Below, piece by piece: positions 42,186 to 50,584 of a stretch of 64,000 nt of DNA. Source of the DNA: Maricaulis sp034659015. Its GTDB lineage: Bacteria > Pseudomonadota > Alphaproteobacteria > Caulobacterales > Maricaulaceae. The stretch lies in NCBI GenBank assembly GCA_034659015.1, contig JAYEGL010000014.1:62001-126000 (forward strand), written 5' to 3'. The notes under the pieces were generated by a model. That model did no database searches. It was not told the DNA's origin and saw only the letters and a list, made by a program, of their open reading frames with translations. A program made the translations under genes and the position numbers. Each line of letters opens with the position of its first letter. The stretch's first letter is position 1.

Positions 42186-44059
42186 CAGGCGCCCCCCTGC
42201 CGGTCGCCGCCGAGATCGGCGAACACGCCGGCACGGCTGGACGGGTCGCGGGCGACCACGCGGCGCAGGATGTCGCGCGCCGGACGCGTCGCGGCGCTCG
42301 ATCCGCCACCATGCTCGACGACGACGACGACAGCGTATTTCGGGTTGTCTGCCGGCGCATAGCACATGAAGAGGCCGTGATCGCGCAACCGCCAGGGCAG
42401 GTCGTCTTGGTCGCGCACACCCGATGCGCGCTCTTCGGCGGTGATGGAATAGACCTGGGCCGTGCCGGTCTTGCCGGCCATCTCGACCCCTTCAATGCCC
42501 AGCCCGCCGAGCGAATAGGACGTGCCGCCGGGCTCCTCGACCACGCCGCGCAGCCCGTTACGCACCCGGGCCAGGGCCGGCTCGGACACGCCGATATGGG
42601 GCGCCGGCCGGGCCAGCGCGTTGCGGTAGAGCGTCGGTTCCACGGCGCGGCCCGAGGCCACGCGCGCCGTCATCACGGCCAGCTGGAGAGGCGACATGGA
42701 AACCGCGCCCTGGCCGATGCCGACATTGTAGGTATGCCCCGTCGTCCACGGCTCGTTATAGCGGGCGCGCAACCAGGCCGGGTCGGGCATATTGCCCGAG
42801 CGCACGCCGGAAATACCGATATCGAACTGCTCGCCCACGCCGAAGCGGACCGCCATGTCGTGCAACCGGTCGATGCCCAGCCGGTCGGCCATTTCGTAGA
42901 AGAAGATGTCGCAGGAGGTCTTCACCGCCTCGTGGATGTTCACATGGCCATGACCGCGGCGGCGCCAGCAGTGGAATTCGCGCCGGCCCAGCATGGTGGA
43001 GCCGTTGCAGAAAACCGTCTCGTCGGGATCCACCAGCCCGTGTTCCAGCGCGGCGGTGGCGACCACGGCCTTGAAGGTCGAGCCGGGCGGATAGGTGCCC
43101 TGGATCGACTTGTGGAAGAGCGGGTTGTGGTCGTTGTTGCGCAGCGCCGCATAGTCGGCCGAGGAGATCCCGCCGACGAAGAGGTTGGGATCGAAGCTCG
43201 GCGTCGAGGCCAGGGCGATCAGCTCGCCGGTATTGACGTCCATCACCACCGCCGAGGCCGCTTCCTGCCCCAGGCGCTCATGGGCAAAGCGCTGGATATC
43301 GGCATCCAGCGACAGCACCACATCGCGGCCCGGCTCCGGGGCGGTCGACTGTTCGGGCAGTTCGCGGATCACCCGGCCGCGCGCATTGACCTCGGTCTTC
43401 AGCGCCCCGGCTCCCCCGCGCAGGTCCTGCTCGCGCGCCACCTCGACCCCGGTCTTGCCGACCCGGAAGCCGGGATGGCGGAGCAGGCGTTCGGCCTCGC
43501 GCGGATTGTTGGCGATATCGTCCTCGTTGGGCGGCTGCACATAGCCGACCACATGGGCAAAGGCGGCGCCGTAGGGATAGGCCCGCACCTCGCCAACATC
43601 GGGCGTCACGCCCGCCAGGTCGGGCGCGTTGAGATTGATGGCGGAGAAGGTCTGCCAGTCCAGATCGTCGGCCACGGTGATGGCGCGAAAGCGCGGCTGG
43701 CGGCTGGCGGCGCGCAGCACGCGGGCGCGGGCCCGCTCGCTCAGAGGCATGAAGCGCGCCAGACGGTCGAGCGCTGCCTCGACATCGCCGGCCTGTTCGG
43801 GAACCAGGAGCACGCGGTAGCTGTCGCGGTTCTCCGCCACGGCGACGCCGAAGCGGTCGAGTACACGGCCGCGCGACGGCGGAAGAAGGCGGAAATTGAA
43901 CTGGTTGTCCTCGGACAGGAGCCGGTAGCGCTCGCCCTCCAGGACCTGCAGCGAATAGAGGCGCGACCCCAGACCGACGAAGGCCAGCCCGCCCAGTCCG
44001 GACATCATGAGCGCCCGGCGCGTGAATTTCAGGTCCTGTTCCTGGCGATCCGCTCTCAT
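42185..44059 (-). CDS. mrdA: Penicillin-binding protein 2
   Basis: Bitopic transpeptidase crosslinking side-wall peptidoglycan in partnership with RodA. 624 residues: N-terminal TM (ALMMSGLGGLAFVGLGSRLYSLQVLEGERY), pedestal domain (~50-250), transpeptidase domain with SxxK in GTYPPGSTFKAVVATA, the SxN-type site, and KTGTAQ near the end. The stretch FCNGSTMLGRREFHCWRRRGHGHVNIHEAVKTSCDIFFYEMADRLG is PBP2-typical. The C-terminus ends with a short Arg-rich tail. It is 12 bp after mreD and overlaps rodA by one base. Confidence 0.96.
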   Translation of the reverse strand: MRADRQEQDLKFTRRALMMSGLGGLAFVGLGSRLYSLQVLEGERYRLLSEDNQFNFRLLPPSRGRVLDRFGVAVAENRDSYRVLLVPEQAGDVEAALDRLARFMPLSERARARVLRAASRQPRFRAITVADDLDWQTFSAINLNAPDLAGVTPDVGEVRAYPYGAAFAHVVGYVQPPNEDDIANNPREAERLLRHPGFRVGKTGVEVAREQDLRGGAGALKTEVNARGRVIRELPEQSTAPEPGRDVVLSLDADIQRFAHERLGQEAASAVVMDVNTGELIALASTPSFDPNLFVGGISSADYAALRNNDHNPLFHKSIQGTYPPGSTFKAVVATAALEHGLVDPDETVFCNGSTMLGRREFHCWRRRGHGHVNIHEAVKTSCDIFFYEMADRLGIDRLHDMAVRFGVGEQFDIGISGVRSGNMPDPAWLRARYNEPWTTGHTYNVGIGQGAVSMSPLQLAVMTARVASGRAVEPTLYRNALARPAPHIGVSEPALARVRNGLRGVVEEPGGTSYSLGGLGIEGVEMAGKTGTAQVYSITAEERASGVRDQDDLPWRLRDHGLFMCYAPADNPKYAVVVVVEHGGGSSAATRPARDILRRVVARDPSSRAGVFADLGGDRQGGA

Positions 44060-44071
44060 CCTGCCTCGCGA

Positions 44072-44593
44072 TCAGCCCCCGATAAAGCCCGCGCGGCCGG
44101 ACCGGCGATTGCGCAGCGCCAGGAAGGCCAGAAGCGGAAACATCAGCATCGTGGCTGCCAGTTCGATGATCAAGAGCTGCAGGTCCGCCATCTGCTCCAG
44201 GGCGAAACTGCCGGCCGCGAAGGCGATACCGTGGGCGAGCAGCAGGGTGGCGCCGAACCGCAGCAGGACCGGCGGCAGGTCGCGGGGCATGCCGTCCTCG
44301 CCGCGGAAACGGCAGACCGCGATGGCGACGAGGTAGGACAGCGCCCACACGCCCATCGGCGCGCCGGTCAGCAGGTCCTGGGTCAGCCCGATCGCGAACA
44401 CCACGATGGGCGGCATGAAGTGCGGCCGCAGGCCCGACCACAGGAAGATCGCCATCAGCGGCCAGGTCGGCATCACGGAAATCCCGTCGATCAGGCGGGT
44501 CGGTGCGGCCTGCATGACCAGCGCCAGCAGGACGGTGAAGATGCACAGAAGGGCGGACAGCCAGACCGTGCTGCGATCGGTGGGCTTTCTCAC
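44072..44593 (-). CDS. mreD: Rod-shape determining protein MreD
   Basis: Small integral membrane protein of the elongasome, linking MreC to the RodA/PBP2 synthase. 173 residues with about five TM helices (WLSALLCIFTVLLALVMQA, PIVVFAIGLTQDLLTGAPMGVWALSYLVAIAV, ...); PTWPLMAIFLWSGLRPHFMPPIVVFAIGLTQDLL is the diagnostic MreD segment (P-x-x-P-ll..YW-like region followed by GL-x-DLL). It overlaps mreC by 4 bp and is followed by mrdA after 12 bp. Confidence 0.9.
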   Translation of the reverse strand: MRKPTDRSTVWLSALLCIFTVLLALVMQAAPTRLIDGISVMPTWPLMAIFLWSGLRPHFMPPIVVFAIGLTQDLLTGAPMGVWALSYLVAIAVCRFRGEDGMPRDLPPVLLRFGATLLLAHGIAFAAGSFALEQMADLQLLIIELAATMLMFPLLAFLALRNRRSGRAGFIGG

Positions 44594-45663
44594 GGCACCT
44601 CCTCCGGATCGGTCTGCGCAGCCGGTCCCGCGTTCTCGCCCGACGGTGCGTCACCGCCAGACGGCGTTTGCGCCGCGCCGGCATCCGGACCGGCTTGTGT
44701 CTCGCCGCCAGCGTCCGGTTCCGAACCGGTCTCGTCCGGCGCATCGGGATCCGGTGCGGCCGTGGCCGGGCCGGCGCCGCCGGAGTTGAGCAGCGACGCC
44801 TCGCCGGCCCCGGCTTCCTCGTCCGGCGGGGTCACGCGGCGATAGGGCCAGACCCAGACGAAATCGATCGGTGCCTGATCCGAATAGAGCCTCACGCGCC
44901 AGCCCCCGTCTCGCGTGGCGATGGCCTCGCCCACAGGCAGGCCGCGGGGCAGGATGCCGTCATCGCCCGAGGACACGATCCGGTCGCCCGGCTCGATATC
45001 GGGCTGGCGGCCGACATATTCCAGCCGCGGAAAGGGCGAGTTGTCGCCGACCAGGATGGCCCGCGCATTGGACCGGTCGGCCATCACGGGAATGCGGCTG
45101 TTCAGGTCGGTCAGCAGCAGCACCCGGGCCGAGCGCCGGCCGGTCTCGTAGACCCGGCCGACCAGCCCGTAGAGATTGATGACCGGATAACCGTCCTCGA
45201 TGCCCGACTGTGCGCCCCGGCCGATCAGGCGGGCGCGCACGAAGGGGCCGCGCGGGTCGGCGACCGTCCAGGCGCCGATCCGGTCCTGGATGGCCGGGGA
45301 GTCGACGTTCAGCGCATCCTCGTAGATCTCGATCCGGTCGCGCTGGCGATAGGCCAGGTCTTCCCAGTAGCGCGCCTCGATCAATTGCTGGCGCAGCCGG
45401 GCGTTTTCCTCGGCCAGCTCGCCCTGGCGGCGGAAATAGGGGCCGATATTCTTGATCGCCCGCAGCGGCTGGGCGCCGAGTTCCAGAACGGGTGCGGTGA
45501 TATCGGTGAAACCGGCGCGGAACCGGGCGAAGGCATCGGAGCGCGATTGCGGCCGGTCGAAGGCGATCAGGGCGCCGGACAGGACAAGAAGCGCAATGAA
45601 GATCGTCCGCGAGAAACGGACACCCTGCTCGCCATCATGTCGTGTCGAGCGCCTGGTGGCCAC
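44590..45663 (-). CDS. mreC: Rod-shape determining protein MreC
   Basis: Periplasmic scaffold of the elongasome. 357 residues: N-terminal TM (FIALLVLSGALIAF), coiled coil (PYFRRQGELAEENARLRQQLIEARYWEDLAYRQR), beta-domain with ARLIGRGAQSGIEDGYPVINLYGLVGRVYETGRRSARVLLLTDLNSRIPVMADRSNARAILVGDN and the MreC block EPGDRIVSSGDDGILPRGLPVG. The last ~75 residues are a low-complexity acidic Pro/Ala/Gly/Glu extension beyond the conserved core, unlike many MreC proteins. Second gene of the mre operon, 34 bp after mreB. Confidence 0.93.
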   Translation of the reverse strand: MATRRSTRHDGEQGVRFSRTIFIALLVLSGALIAFDRPQSRSDAFARFRAGFTDITAPVLELGAQPLRAIKNIGPYFRRQGELAEENARLRQQLIEARYWEDLAYRQRDRIEIYEDALNVDSPAIQDRIGAWTVADPRGPFVRARLIGRGAQSGIEDGYPVINLYGLVGRVYETGRRSARVLLLTDLNSRIPVMADRSNARAILVGDNSPFPRLEYVGRQPDIEPGDRIVSSGDDGILPRGLPVGEAIATRDGGWRVRLYSDQAPIDFVWVWPYRRVTPPDEEAGAGEASLLNSGGAGPATAAPDPDAPDETGSEPDAGGETQAGPDAGAAQTPSGGDAPSGENAGPAAQTDPEEVP

Positions 45664-45696
45664 CGACTCACTCCTTCCCCGCCTGGCAGGCGGAGG

Positions 45697-46737
45697 TTAC
45701 ACGGCTTCGGAGAGAATGGGGCGCCAAATCCGCAAATCCTCGACCGCCTTGCCGCATCCCAGCACGACGCAGGACAGCGCCTCGTCGGCGAGGCTGACCG
45801 GCAGGCCGGTACGTTCGCGCAGCTCGGTGTCCAGATTGCGCAGCAGCGCGCCCCCGCCTGTCAGCACAATCCCCTTGTCGACGATGTCGGCCGCCAGTTC
45901 CGGCGGCGTCGCCTCGAGCGCCTGCTTGACGGCTTCGACGATCTGCTCGACCGGCTCGGACAGGCTGTCGGCGATCATGGCTTCGGTCACCGCGATCTCG
46001 CGCGGCACGCCGTTCATCAGGTCGCGGCCCTTGATGTCCAGCGACAGGCCTTCGCCCTTCACCGGCGGCATGGCGGAACCGATTTCCTTCTTGATGCGCT
46101 CGGCCGAGGTTTCGCCGATCAGAAGGTTCGCCGAACGGCGGATATAGTTGATGATGGCTTCGTCCATCTTGTCGCCGCCCACACGTACGGAGCGGGAATA
46201 GACGATGCCCGACAGCGACATCACGGCGACCTCGGTCGTGCCACCGCCGATATCGACGATCATCGAGCCGGTCGGCTCGTCGATCGGCAGGCCGGCGCCG
46301 ACGGCCGCGGCCATCGGTTCGTCGATCAGGAAGACCTTGCGGGCGCCCGCGCCCAGCGCGCTCTCATGGATCGCGCGGCGTTCGACCGCCGTGGCGCCGG
46401 ACGGCACGCAGATCACGACCTGCGGCGAGACCATGGCGCGGCGGTTGTGCACCTTCTGGATGAAGTGCTTGATCATTTCCTCGGCGACGTCGAAGTCGGC
46501 GATGACGCCGTCGCGCATCGGGCGGATGGCTTCCACATTGCCCGGCGTCTTGCCCAGCATCAGCTTGGCTTCGGCGCCGACCGCCTGGACCTGCTTGCGG
46601 CCCTTCTCGACCTTGTAGGCGACGACGGAGGGTTCATTGAGGACAACGCCCCGTCCCTTCACGTAGACGAGCGTGTTCGCGGTACCCAGGTCGATGGCGA
46701 TATCCGCGGAGAGCAAACCGAAAAGGCTGTTGAGCAT
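45697..46737 (-). CDS. mreB: Rod-shape determining actin-like protein MreB
   Basis: Actin-like ATPase that organises lateral cell-wall synthesis. 346 residues. Starts MLNSLFGLLSADIAIDLGTANTLVYVKG (phosphate-1), then VPSGATAVERRAIHE, PMAAAVGAGLPIDEPTGSMIVDIGGGTTEVAVMSLSGIVYSRS (phosphate-2 and connect), and VLTGGGALLRNLD (adenosine motif). The N-terminal hydrophobic/amphipathic residues would contact the membrane. First gene of the rod operon. The 144 bp before it (46738-46881) hold no gene and probably the operon promoter, though no clear -35/-10 pair was found. Confidence 0.97.
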   Translation of the reverse strand: MLNSLFGLLSADIAIDLGTANTLVYVKGRGVVLNEPSVVAYKVEKGRKQVQAVGAEAKLMLGKTPGNVEAIRPMRDGVIADFDVAEEMIKHFIQKVHNRRAMVSPQVVICVPSGATAVERRAIHESALGAGARKVFLIDEPMAAAVGAGLPIDEPTGSMIVDIGGGTTEVAVMSLSGIVYSRSVRVGGDKMDEAIINYIRRSANLLIGETSAERIKKEIGSAMPPVKGEGLSLDIKGRDLMNGVPREIAVTEAMIADSLSEPVEQIVEAVKQALEATPPELAADIVDKGIVLTGGGALLRNLDTELRERTGLPVSLADEALSCVVLGCGKAVEDLRIWRPILSEAV

Positions 46738-46881
46738 GAGCGTGCTGGATTCAGACGTGTGGCGGCAAAGCCGCGGTGCAACTTGTTTTTCTTGTGCGAT
46801 GCTCCGCGATAGATTGCAAGGGGCGCGTCCGTAGCGGCGCAGATATCATCGCAGGTACGGGCGTCCTCGAAACCGCCGTAT

Positions 46882-47598
46882 TCAGGCGTCCCCGCCCTCC
46901 TGCGGGCGGTTCCGGCGAAGCCATTTGCGGGCCACCAGCATCACCGCGATCCAGGCCACGACCGCCGCCAGCAGGGCCAGGCCGAACAGGATACGGCCCT
47001 CGGCCAGCATGGCCATGATGCCCTGCCCGGCCATGCCGACCACGATAATCTTGGGTCCCGTGCCCAGCGCGGTGCCCAGACCGAAGGCCCAATAGGGCGT
47101 CCGCGCGATGCCGAACCCCATATTGACCACGATGAAGGGGCCGGACGGCACCCAGCGCACGACCATGGACGCGACCAGCCCGTTGCGGCCGATGAAGCTG
47201 GAAATCCGGTTGGCCCAGTCACCGCCATAGCGTTTCAGGATGCGCGCGCCGAAAATCCGGCCCAGCCAGTAATTCACCGACGCCGCCGTGAGCGTCGCGA
47301 TCCAGGCGTAGAGCGCGCCCGTGGTGGGCCCGAAAGCGACGATCGCTGCGGCCATCAGCCCGAACTGCGGTGCGCCAAGGAAGGACAGCGCGGTGAACAC
47401 GATGATGGTGACCGGCAACGCATACCAGCGATCCTGCAGCGCACCGAACCAGCTCCCTGCCGCGCCCGGCTCGATATCGAGAACGAAACGTCCGACCAGG
47501 AAAACGATGGCCACGACCAGGAACAGACCCACCGACACGCCGATGGCGCGCGCCGCGCGGGCGTCCATGCGCAGGACAAAATCGAGGATGCGGTTCAT
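46882..47598 (-). CDS. VTT-domain (TVP38/TMEM64, DedA-like) membrane protein
   Basis: Inner-membrane protein of the VTT/SNARE-associated family, related to lipid-scramblase-type proteins. 238 residues. FLGAPQFGLMAAAIVAFGPTTGALYAWIATLTAASVNYWLGRIFG contains the conserved re-entrant region and G-x-x-[YW]-A-W-IA motif; RNGLVASMVVRWVPSGPFIVVNMGFGIARTPYWAFGLGTALGTGPKIIVV is the second hallmark (R-x-x-P-x-P-x-x-x-x-N). It ends with a basic tail (RKWLRRNRPQEGGDA). Role unknown, perhaps membrane lipid handling. It lies upstream of mreB in the same direction with a 144-bp gap. Confidence 0.82.
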   Translation of the reverse strand: MNRILDFVLRMDARAARAIGVSVGLFLVVAIVFLVGRFVLDIEPGAAGSWFGALQDRWYALPVTIIVFTALSFLGAPQFGLMAAAIVAFGPTTGALYAWIATLTAASVNYWLGRIFGARILKRYGGDWANRISSFIGRNGLVASMVVRWVPSGPFIVVNMGFGIARTPYWAFGLGTALGTGPKIIVVGMAGQGIMAMLAEGRILFGLALLAAVVAWIAVMLVARKWLRRNRPQEGGDA

Positions 47599-47658
47599 GC
47601 TCGGCCATTCCGTCTGGCGCTGTTCCGCTGACCGGGCACGGTCCGGGCCGTCCGCAAA

Positions 47659-48183
47659 TCAGTTCGAACCGTCGTCACCGTCGGACATTTCCTCGGGCGT
47701 GTCGACGGCCTCGCCGCTGGCGATGGCGACAAGCTTGGCGCGCTGCACCGCCAGCACGGCAAGCTGTTCGTCGAGAACCTTGAGAATCTCGCGCGCCTCG
47801 TCCTGATCGATCCGGCCGGGCGAACGCTCGGTCTCGCTCAGCGATTCCATCAGGGCGGAGATGTTGCGCGCATTGGACTGGCTGGCATCGCCGGCCAGGG
47901 CGAGCCAGTTGGCGTCGTCCGCCTTCTCGATCGGCAGGAAGATGCCGCCGGCCAGGGCTGCCAGATGCTGGGCGCCCGCCGTCGCGCCGGCTTCGGTGAG
48001 CGTGGCCATGCGGGTGTAGGAAATCTCGTTGCTGGAATCCGGATCGGCCAGGGCATAGACCCGCGTCCGGCTCAGATCGAGCAGTTCCATGACCTGGGGA
48101 ATACCGCCGACTTCCTCGAAGACGCGCGCCACCACTTCCTTGGGTTCGCCATATCGCCGGATCTTGACCGGATTGAATGACAT
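47659..48183 (-). CDS. Phage-regulator CII-like helix-turn-helix protein
   Basis: 174 residues from the ATG at 48183. The N-terminal part IRRYGEPKEVVARVFEEVGGIPQVMELLDLSRTRVYALADPDSSNEISYTRMATLTEAGATAGAQHLAALAGGIFLPIE reads like the phage regulatory CII / CP76-type family, in which a helix-turn-helix around residues 30-50 is followed by a conserved FLP-like strand. The C-terminal half is helical and acidic (ENERSPGRID..., VLDEQLAVLAVQRAKLVA), ending in a Asp/Glu-rich tail. No phage genes lie nearby, so it is more likely a chromosomal regulator of this family. Target unknown. Confidence 0.6.
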   Translation of the reverse strand: MSFNPVKIRRYGEPKEVVARVFEEVGGIPQVMELLDLSRTRVYALADPDSSNEISYTRMATLTEAGATAGAQHLAALAGGIFLPIEKADDANWLALAGDASQSNARNISALMESLSETERSPGRIDQDEAREILKVLDEQLAVLAVQRAKLVAIASGEAVDTPEEMSDGDDGSN

Positions 48184-48245
48184 GCTTTGCCCCCGCAACG
48201 TGAAACAGATAATCCGCGCTTAATACAGTCCGACGGCCCGCTTGG

Positions 48246-49238
48246 CTATTTCCGCGAACCGTAGATGCGGCTGCGAAGTTCAGCGCCGGCCGCCTCGACG
48301 GGCAGTTCGCGGTCGCGCTTGCGATCCTCGCGCATGGCGTCGCCGGCCTCGTAGGCCTCGACCCAGCGCTTCGCGAAACTGCCGTCCTCGATGGCCGCCA
48401 TCGCCTTGTCGAACACGCCGCGCAATTCCGGACCGGCGATGTCGTCCTCGATCTGCCGGGCGCCGTATTCGGCCGTATCGGAGATCGCCTCGTACATGCC
48501 GGCAATGCCGCGCGCCTGGATCAGGTCGGCCAGGTATTTGATCTCGTGGACACAGTCGATATAGGCCATGCGCGGCGACACGCCGGCGGCGACGAGGCGG
48601 TCGAAACTCGCCTTCGCCAGCGCCACCATGCCGCCGACCAGCACGACCTGTTCGCCGAACAGGTCGGACACGGTCTCCTCGCGGAAGGTGGTCGGGAAAA
48701 TGCCGACCTGGCCGGAGCCGATCCCGGCCAGATAGGCCAGGGCCAGCTCACGCGCCTTGCCGGAGGCGTCCTGGTGCACCGCCCAGAAGCCGATCAGCCC
48801 CTTGCCCGTCTCGAATTCCTGGCGCACCGCACCGCCCGGCCCCTTGGCCGCAGCGAGGATGATGTCGGCATCGGCGGGCGGTTCGATCAGGCCGTAATGG
48901 ATTGAAAAACCATGGCACAGTATCAGCGCCTGGCCGGACTTTCGATGCGGTTCGATGCGCTCTTCCCAGATCTGGCGATGCGCTTCGTCGGCCGCCAGGA
49001 GAGCGATGGCGTCGGCCCAGCCTGCGGCGTCCTCCAGCGAGACCACCTGGAACCCGTCCGCCTCGGCCTTCGCCCGCGAGGGCGATCCGTCGCGAAGGGC
49101 AATGCGGATCTCGCCAACCCCGCTGTCGCGCAGGCACAGCGCGTGCGAGCGGCCGTGATTGCCGTAGCCGACAATGGCCAGCTTGCAGGTGCGGATGGGG
49201 GCGAGGTCGATGTCTTCGGTGTAGAGCGGTTCAGTCAT
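48246..49238 (-). CDS. Divergent ketol-acid reductoisomerase (IlvC-like)
   Basis: Class I KARI family, 330 residues. Enzymes of this type make branched-chain amino acid precursors with NAD(P)H and Mg2+. The Rossmann motif is GYGNHGRSHALCLRDSG (24-40), where most KARIs read GYGSQG-x-A. Further blocks are all KARI: HGFSIHYG, AAKGPGGAVRQEFETGKG, VHQDASGKARELALAYLAGIG, FPTTFREETVSDLFGEQVVLVGG, CVHEIKYLADLI, ISDTAEYG. The metal-binding Asp and Glu positions (SDLFGEQ, CVHE) are retained, so it may be active. It may be a second or specialised copy; no ilv genes are adjacent. It overlaps the upstream small gene by 8 bp. Confidence 0.8.
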   Translation of the reverse strand: MTEPLYTEDIDLAPIRTCKLAIVGYGNHGRSHALCLRDSGVGEIRIALRDGSPSRAKAEADGFQVVSLEDAAGWADAIALLAADEAHRQIWEERIEPHRKSGQALILCHGFSIHYGLIEPPADADIILAAAKGPGGAVRQEFETGKGLIGFWAVHQDASGKARELALAYLAGIGSGQVGIFPTTFREETVSDLFGEQVVLVGGMVALAKASFDRLVAAGVSPRMAYIDCVHEIKYLADLIQARGIAGMYEAISDTAEYGARQIEDDIAGPELRGVFDKAMAAIEDGSFAKRWVEAYEAGDAMREDRKRDRELPVEAAGAELRSRIYGSRK

Positions 49239-49647
49239 CCTCGGGGGCGCTTTGCGAATCGGCTTCCGGTGGTCCGGGCCGATAGGAGGGATCATCGGTC
49301 CCCATGTCCAGCAAACCGCGCCAATTCCCCTCGTCATCCTGCCCCCAGACAGTGATATAGGTCCCGCGGCCCGCGGGGGCACTGGCCTGGTCACCATCGG
49401 GGTGCAGCGACCACACGCCCCAGGTCACGCCGAAATCGCCGGCCTGGGAGGCAAAGCCTTCGCGCGGTTCCCAATGCAACAGCGCGCCCTCGGGCCATTG
49501 CGCGAAGGCCGCTTCCGGTCCGGCCTCGGCCGCCATCGCCGCGAAATCGCGATCCGCCTGCATGATGGCGTCGACCGCGGCGTCGTCGGCCAGGGCCGGC
49601 GACACTGTGGCGACCAGTAGCGTGGCCGCGCAGATGATGGGTTTCAT
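49231..49647 (-). CDS. Small exported protein, SnoaL/DUF4440-like
   Basis: 138 residues with a signal peptide (MKPIICAATLLVATVSPALA). DDAAVDAIMQADRDFAAMAAEAGPEAAFAQW followed by GALLHWEPREG and FGVTWGVWSLHPDG is the pattern of the SnoaL/DUF4440 cone-shaped fold (helix plus beta sheet with a hydrophobic pocket). The family is widely spread and mostly of unknown substrate. The ATG at 49647 follows AGGGGGAG. Its stop codon overlaps the start of the ketol-acid reductoisomerase-like gene by 8 bp and it is 2 bp downstream of the miaA stop (minus strand), so the three are co-oriented. Confidence 0.65.
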   Translation of the reverse strand: MKPIICAATLLVATVSPALADDAAVDAIMQADRDFAAMAAEAGPEAAFAQWPEGALLHWEPREGFASQAGDFGVTWGVWSLHPDGDQASAPAGRGTYITVWGQDDEGNWRGLLDMGTDDPSYRPGPPEADSQSAPEDD

Positions 49648-49648
49648 C

Positions 49649-50584
49649 TTACTCCCCCTCTGCAAGAACGGCCTCCAGCGCCTTTTGCGCCCGGGCCGGA
49701 TCGAGAGAGGTTATCCGGGGCCAGCTGGCCGTTTGATTACGGAACCATGTCAGTTGACGCTTGGCATAGCGCCGGCTGTCGCGCTTGGCGGTTTCCACCG
49801 CCTCGTCGCGCGAAATCTCGCCGCGCAGATGCGCCATGAGGGGCGGTACGCCCAGCGCCTTCATGGCCGGCAGGTCCGGGTCGAGATCGCGCGCGGCGAA
49901 GGCCTCGACCTCGTCCAGCGCGCCGGCGGCCATCATCATGTCGAAGCGCGCATCGATGCGGGCATAGAGGCTGTCCCGGTCCGGTTCGATAACAAGGCCG
50001 CGCCAGCGCTCCGGCGGCAGGAGCGGCGTCGTGTTCGCATGGAAGTCCGACAGGGCCCGGCCGGTCTCGTAGCCGACCTCCACCACGCGCAGCAGGCGCT
50101 GGCGATCGGCCGGTTCGATCCGCGCCGCTGCGTCCGGGTCGAACCGCTCGGCCTCCGCCTTCAGGGCCGCGGGGCCGTCGCGTTCCAGCAGGTCGGCCGC
50201 CTTCTTGCGTGCCGCCTCGCCGATCTCCGGCACCGGGGCCAGACCGACCGTCAGGGCGTTGAAATAGAGCCCGGTCCCGCCCACGATCACCGGCGTCTTG
50301 CCGCGCCCGCGGATATCCTCGCAGACGGCCAGCGCCGCATCGCTCCAGCGGCCCACCGACCAGCGTTCGGCCGGATCGGCCACGCCGAAGAGGTGATGCG
50401 GCACACGGGCTGTTTCCTCGGCCGTCGGGCGGGCGGTGATCAGATGCAGCCCGTCATAGATCTGCATGGAGTCGGCATTGACGATCTCGCCGTCCAGGCG
50501 TTCGGCGGCGGCGATCGCCAGGGCGGTCTTGCCCGCCGCTGTCGGTCCCGCGATCAGCAGGTCCCGATACGGGGCCGCCGTCAC
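49649..50584 (-). CDS. miaA: tRNA dimethylallyltransferase
   Basis: Adds the dimethylallyl group to A37 of tRNAs reading UNN codons. 311 residues. P-loop AGPTAAGKT at residues 12-20; conserved NADSMQIYDGLHLITARPT; the hinge VIVGGTGLYFNALTVGLAP; then DFHANTTPLLPPERWRGLVIEPDRDSLYARIDARFDMM and the tRNA-binding end DSRRYAKRQLTWFRNQ. It overlaps the DegP-type protease gene by 4 bp (minus strand). Confidence 0.96.
   Translation of the reverse strand: MTAAPYRDLLIAGPTAAGKTALAIAAAERLDGEIVNADSMQIYDGLHLITARPTAEETARVPHHLFGVADPAERWSVGRWSDAALAVCEDIRGRGKTPVIVGGTGLYFNALTVGLAPVPEIGEAARKKAADLLERDGPAALKAEAERFDPDAAARIEPADRQRLLRVVEVGYETGRALSDFHANTTPLLPPERWRGLVIEPDRDSLYARIDARFDMMMAAGALDEVEAFAARDLDPDLPAMKALGVPPLMAHLRGEISRDEAVETAKRDSRRYAKRQLTWFRNQTASWPRITSLDPARAQKALEAVLAEGE

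Noticed and set aside
42311..44845. Plus-strand open frame of about 840 codons across mrdA and mreD
   Set aside because: Antisense to well-supported mrdA and mreD; no domain; composition is that of a shadow.
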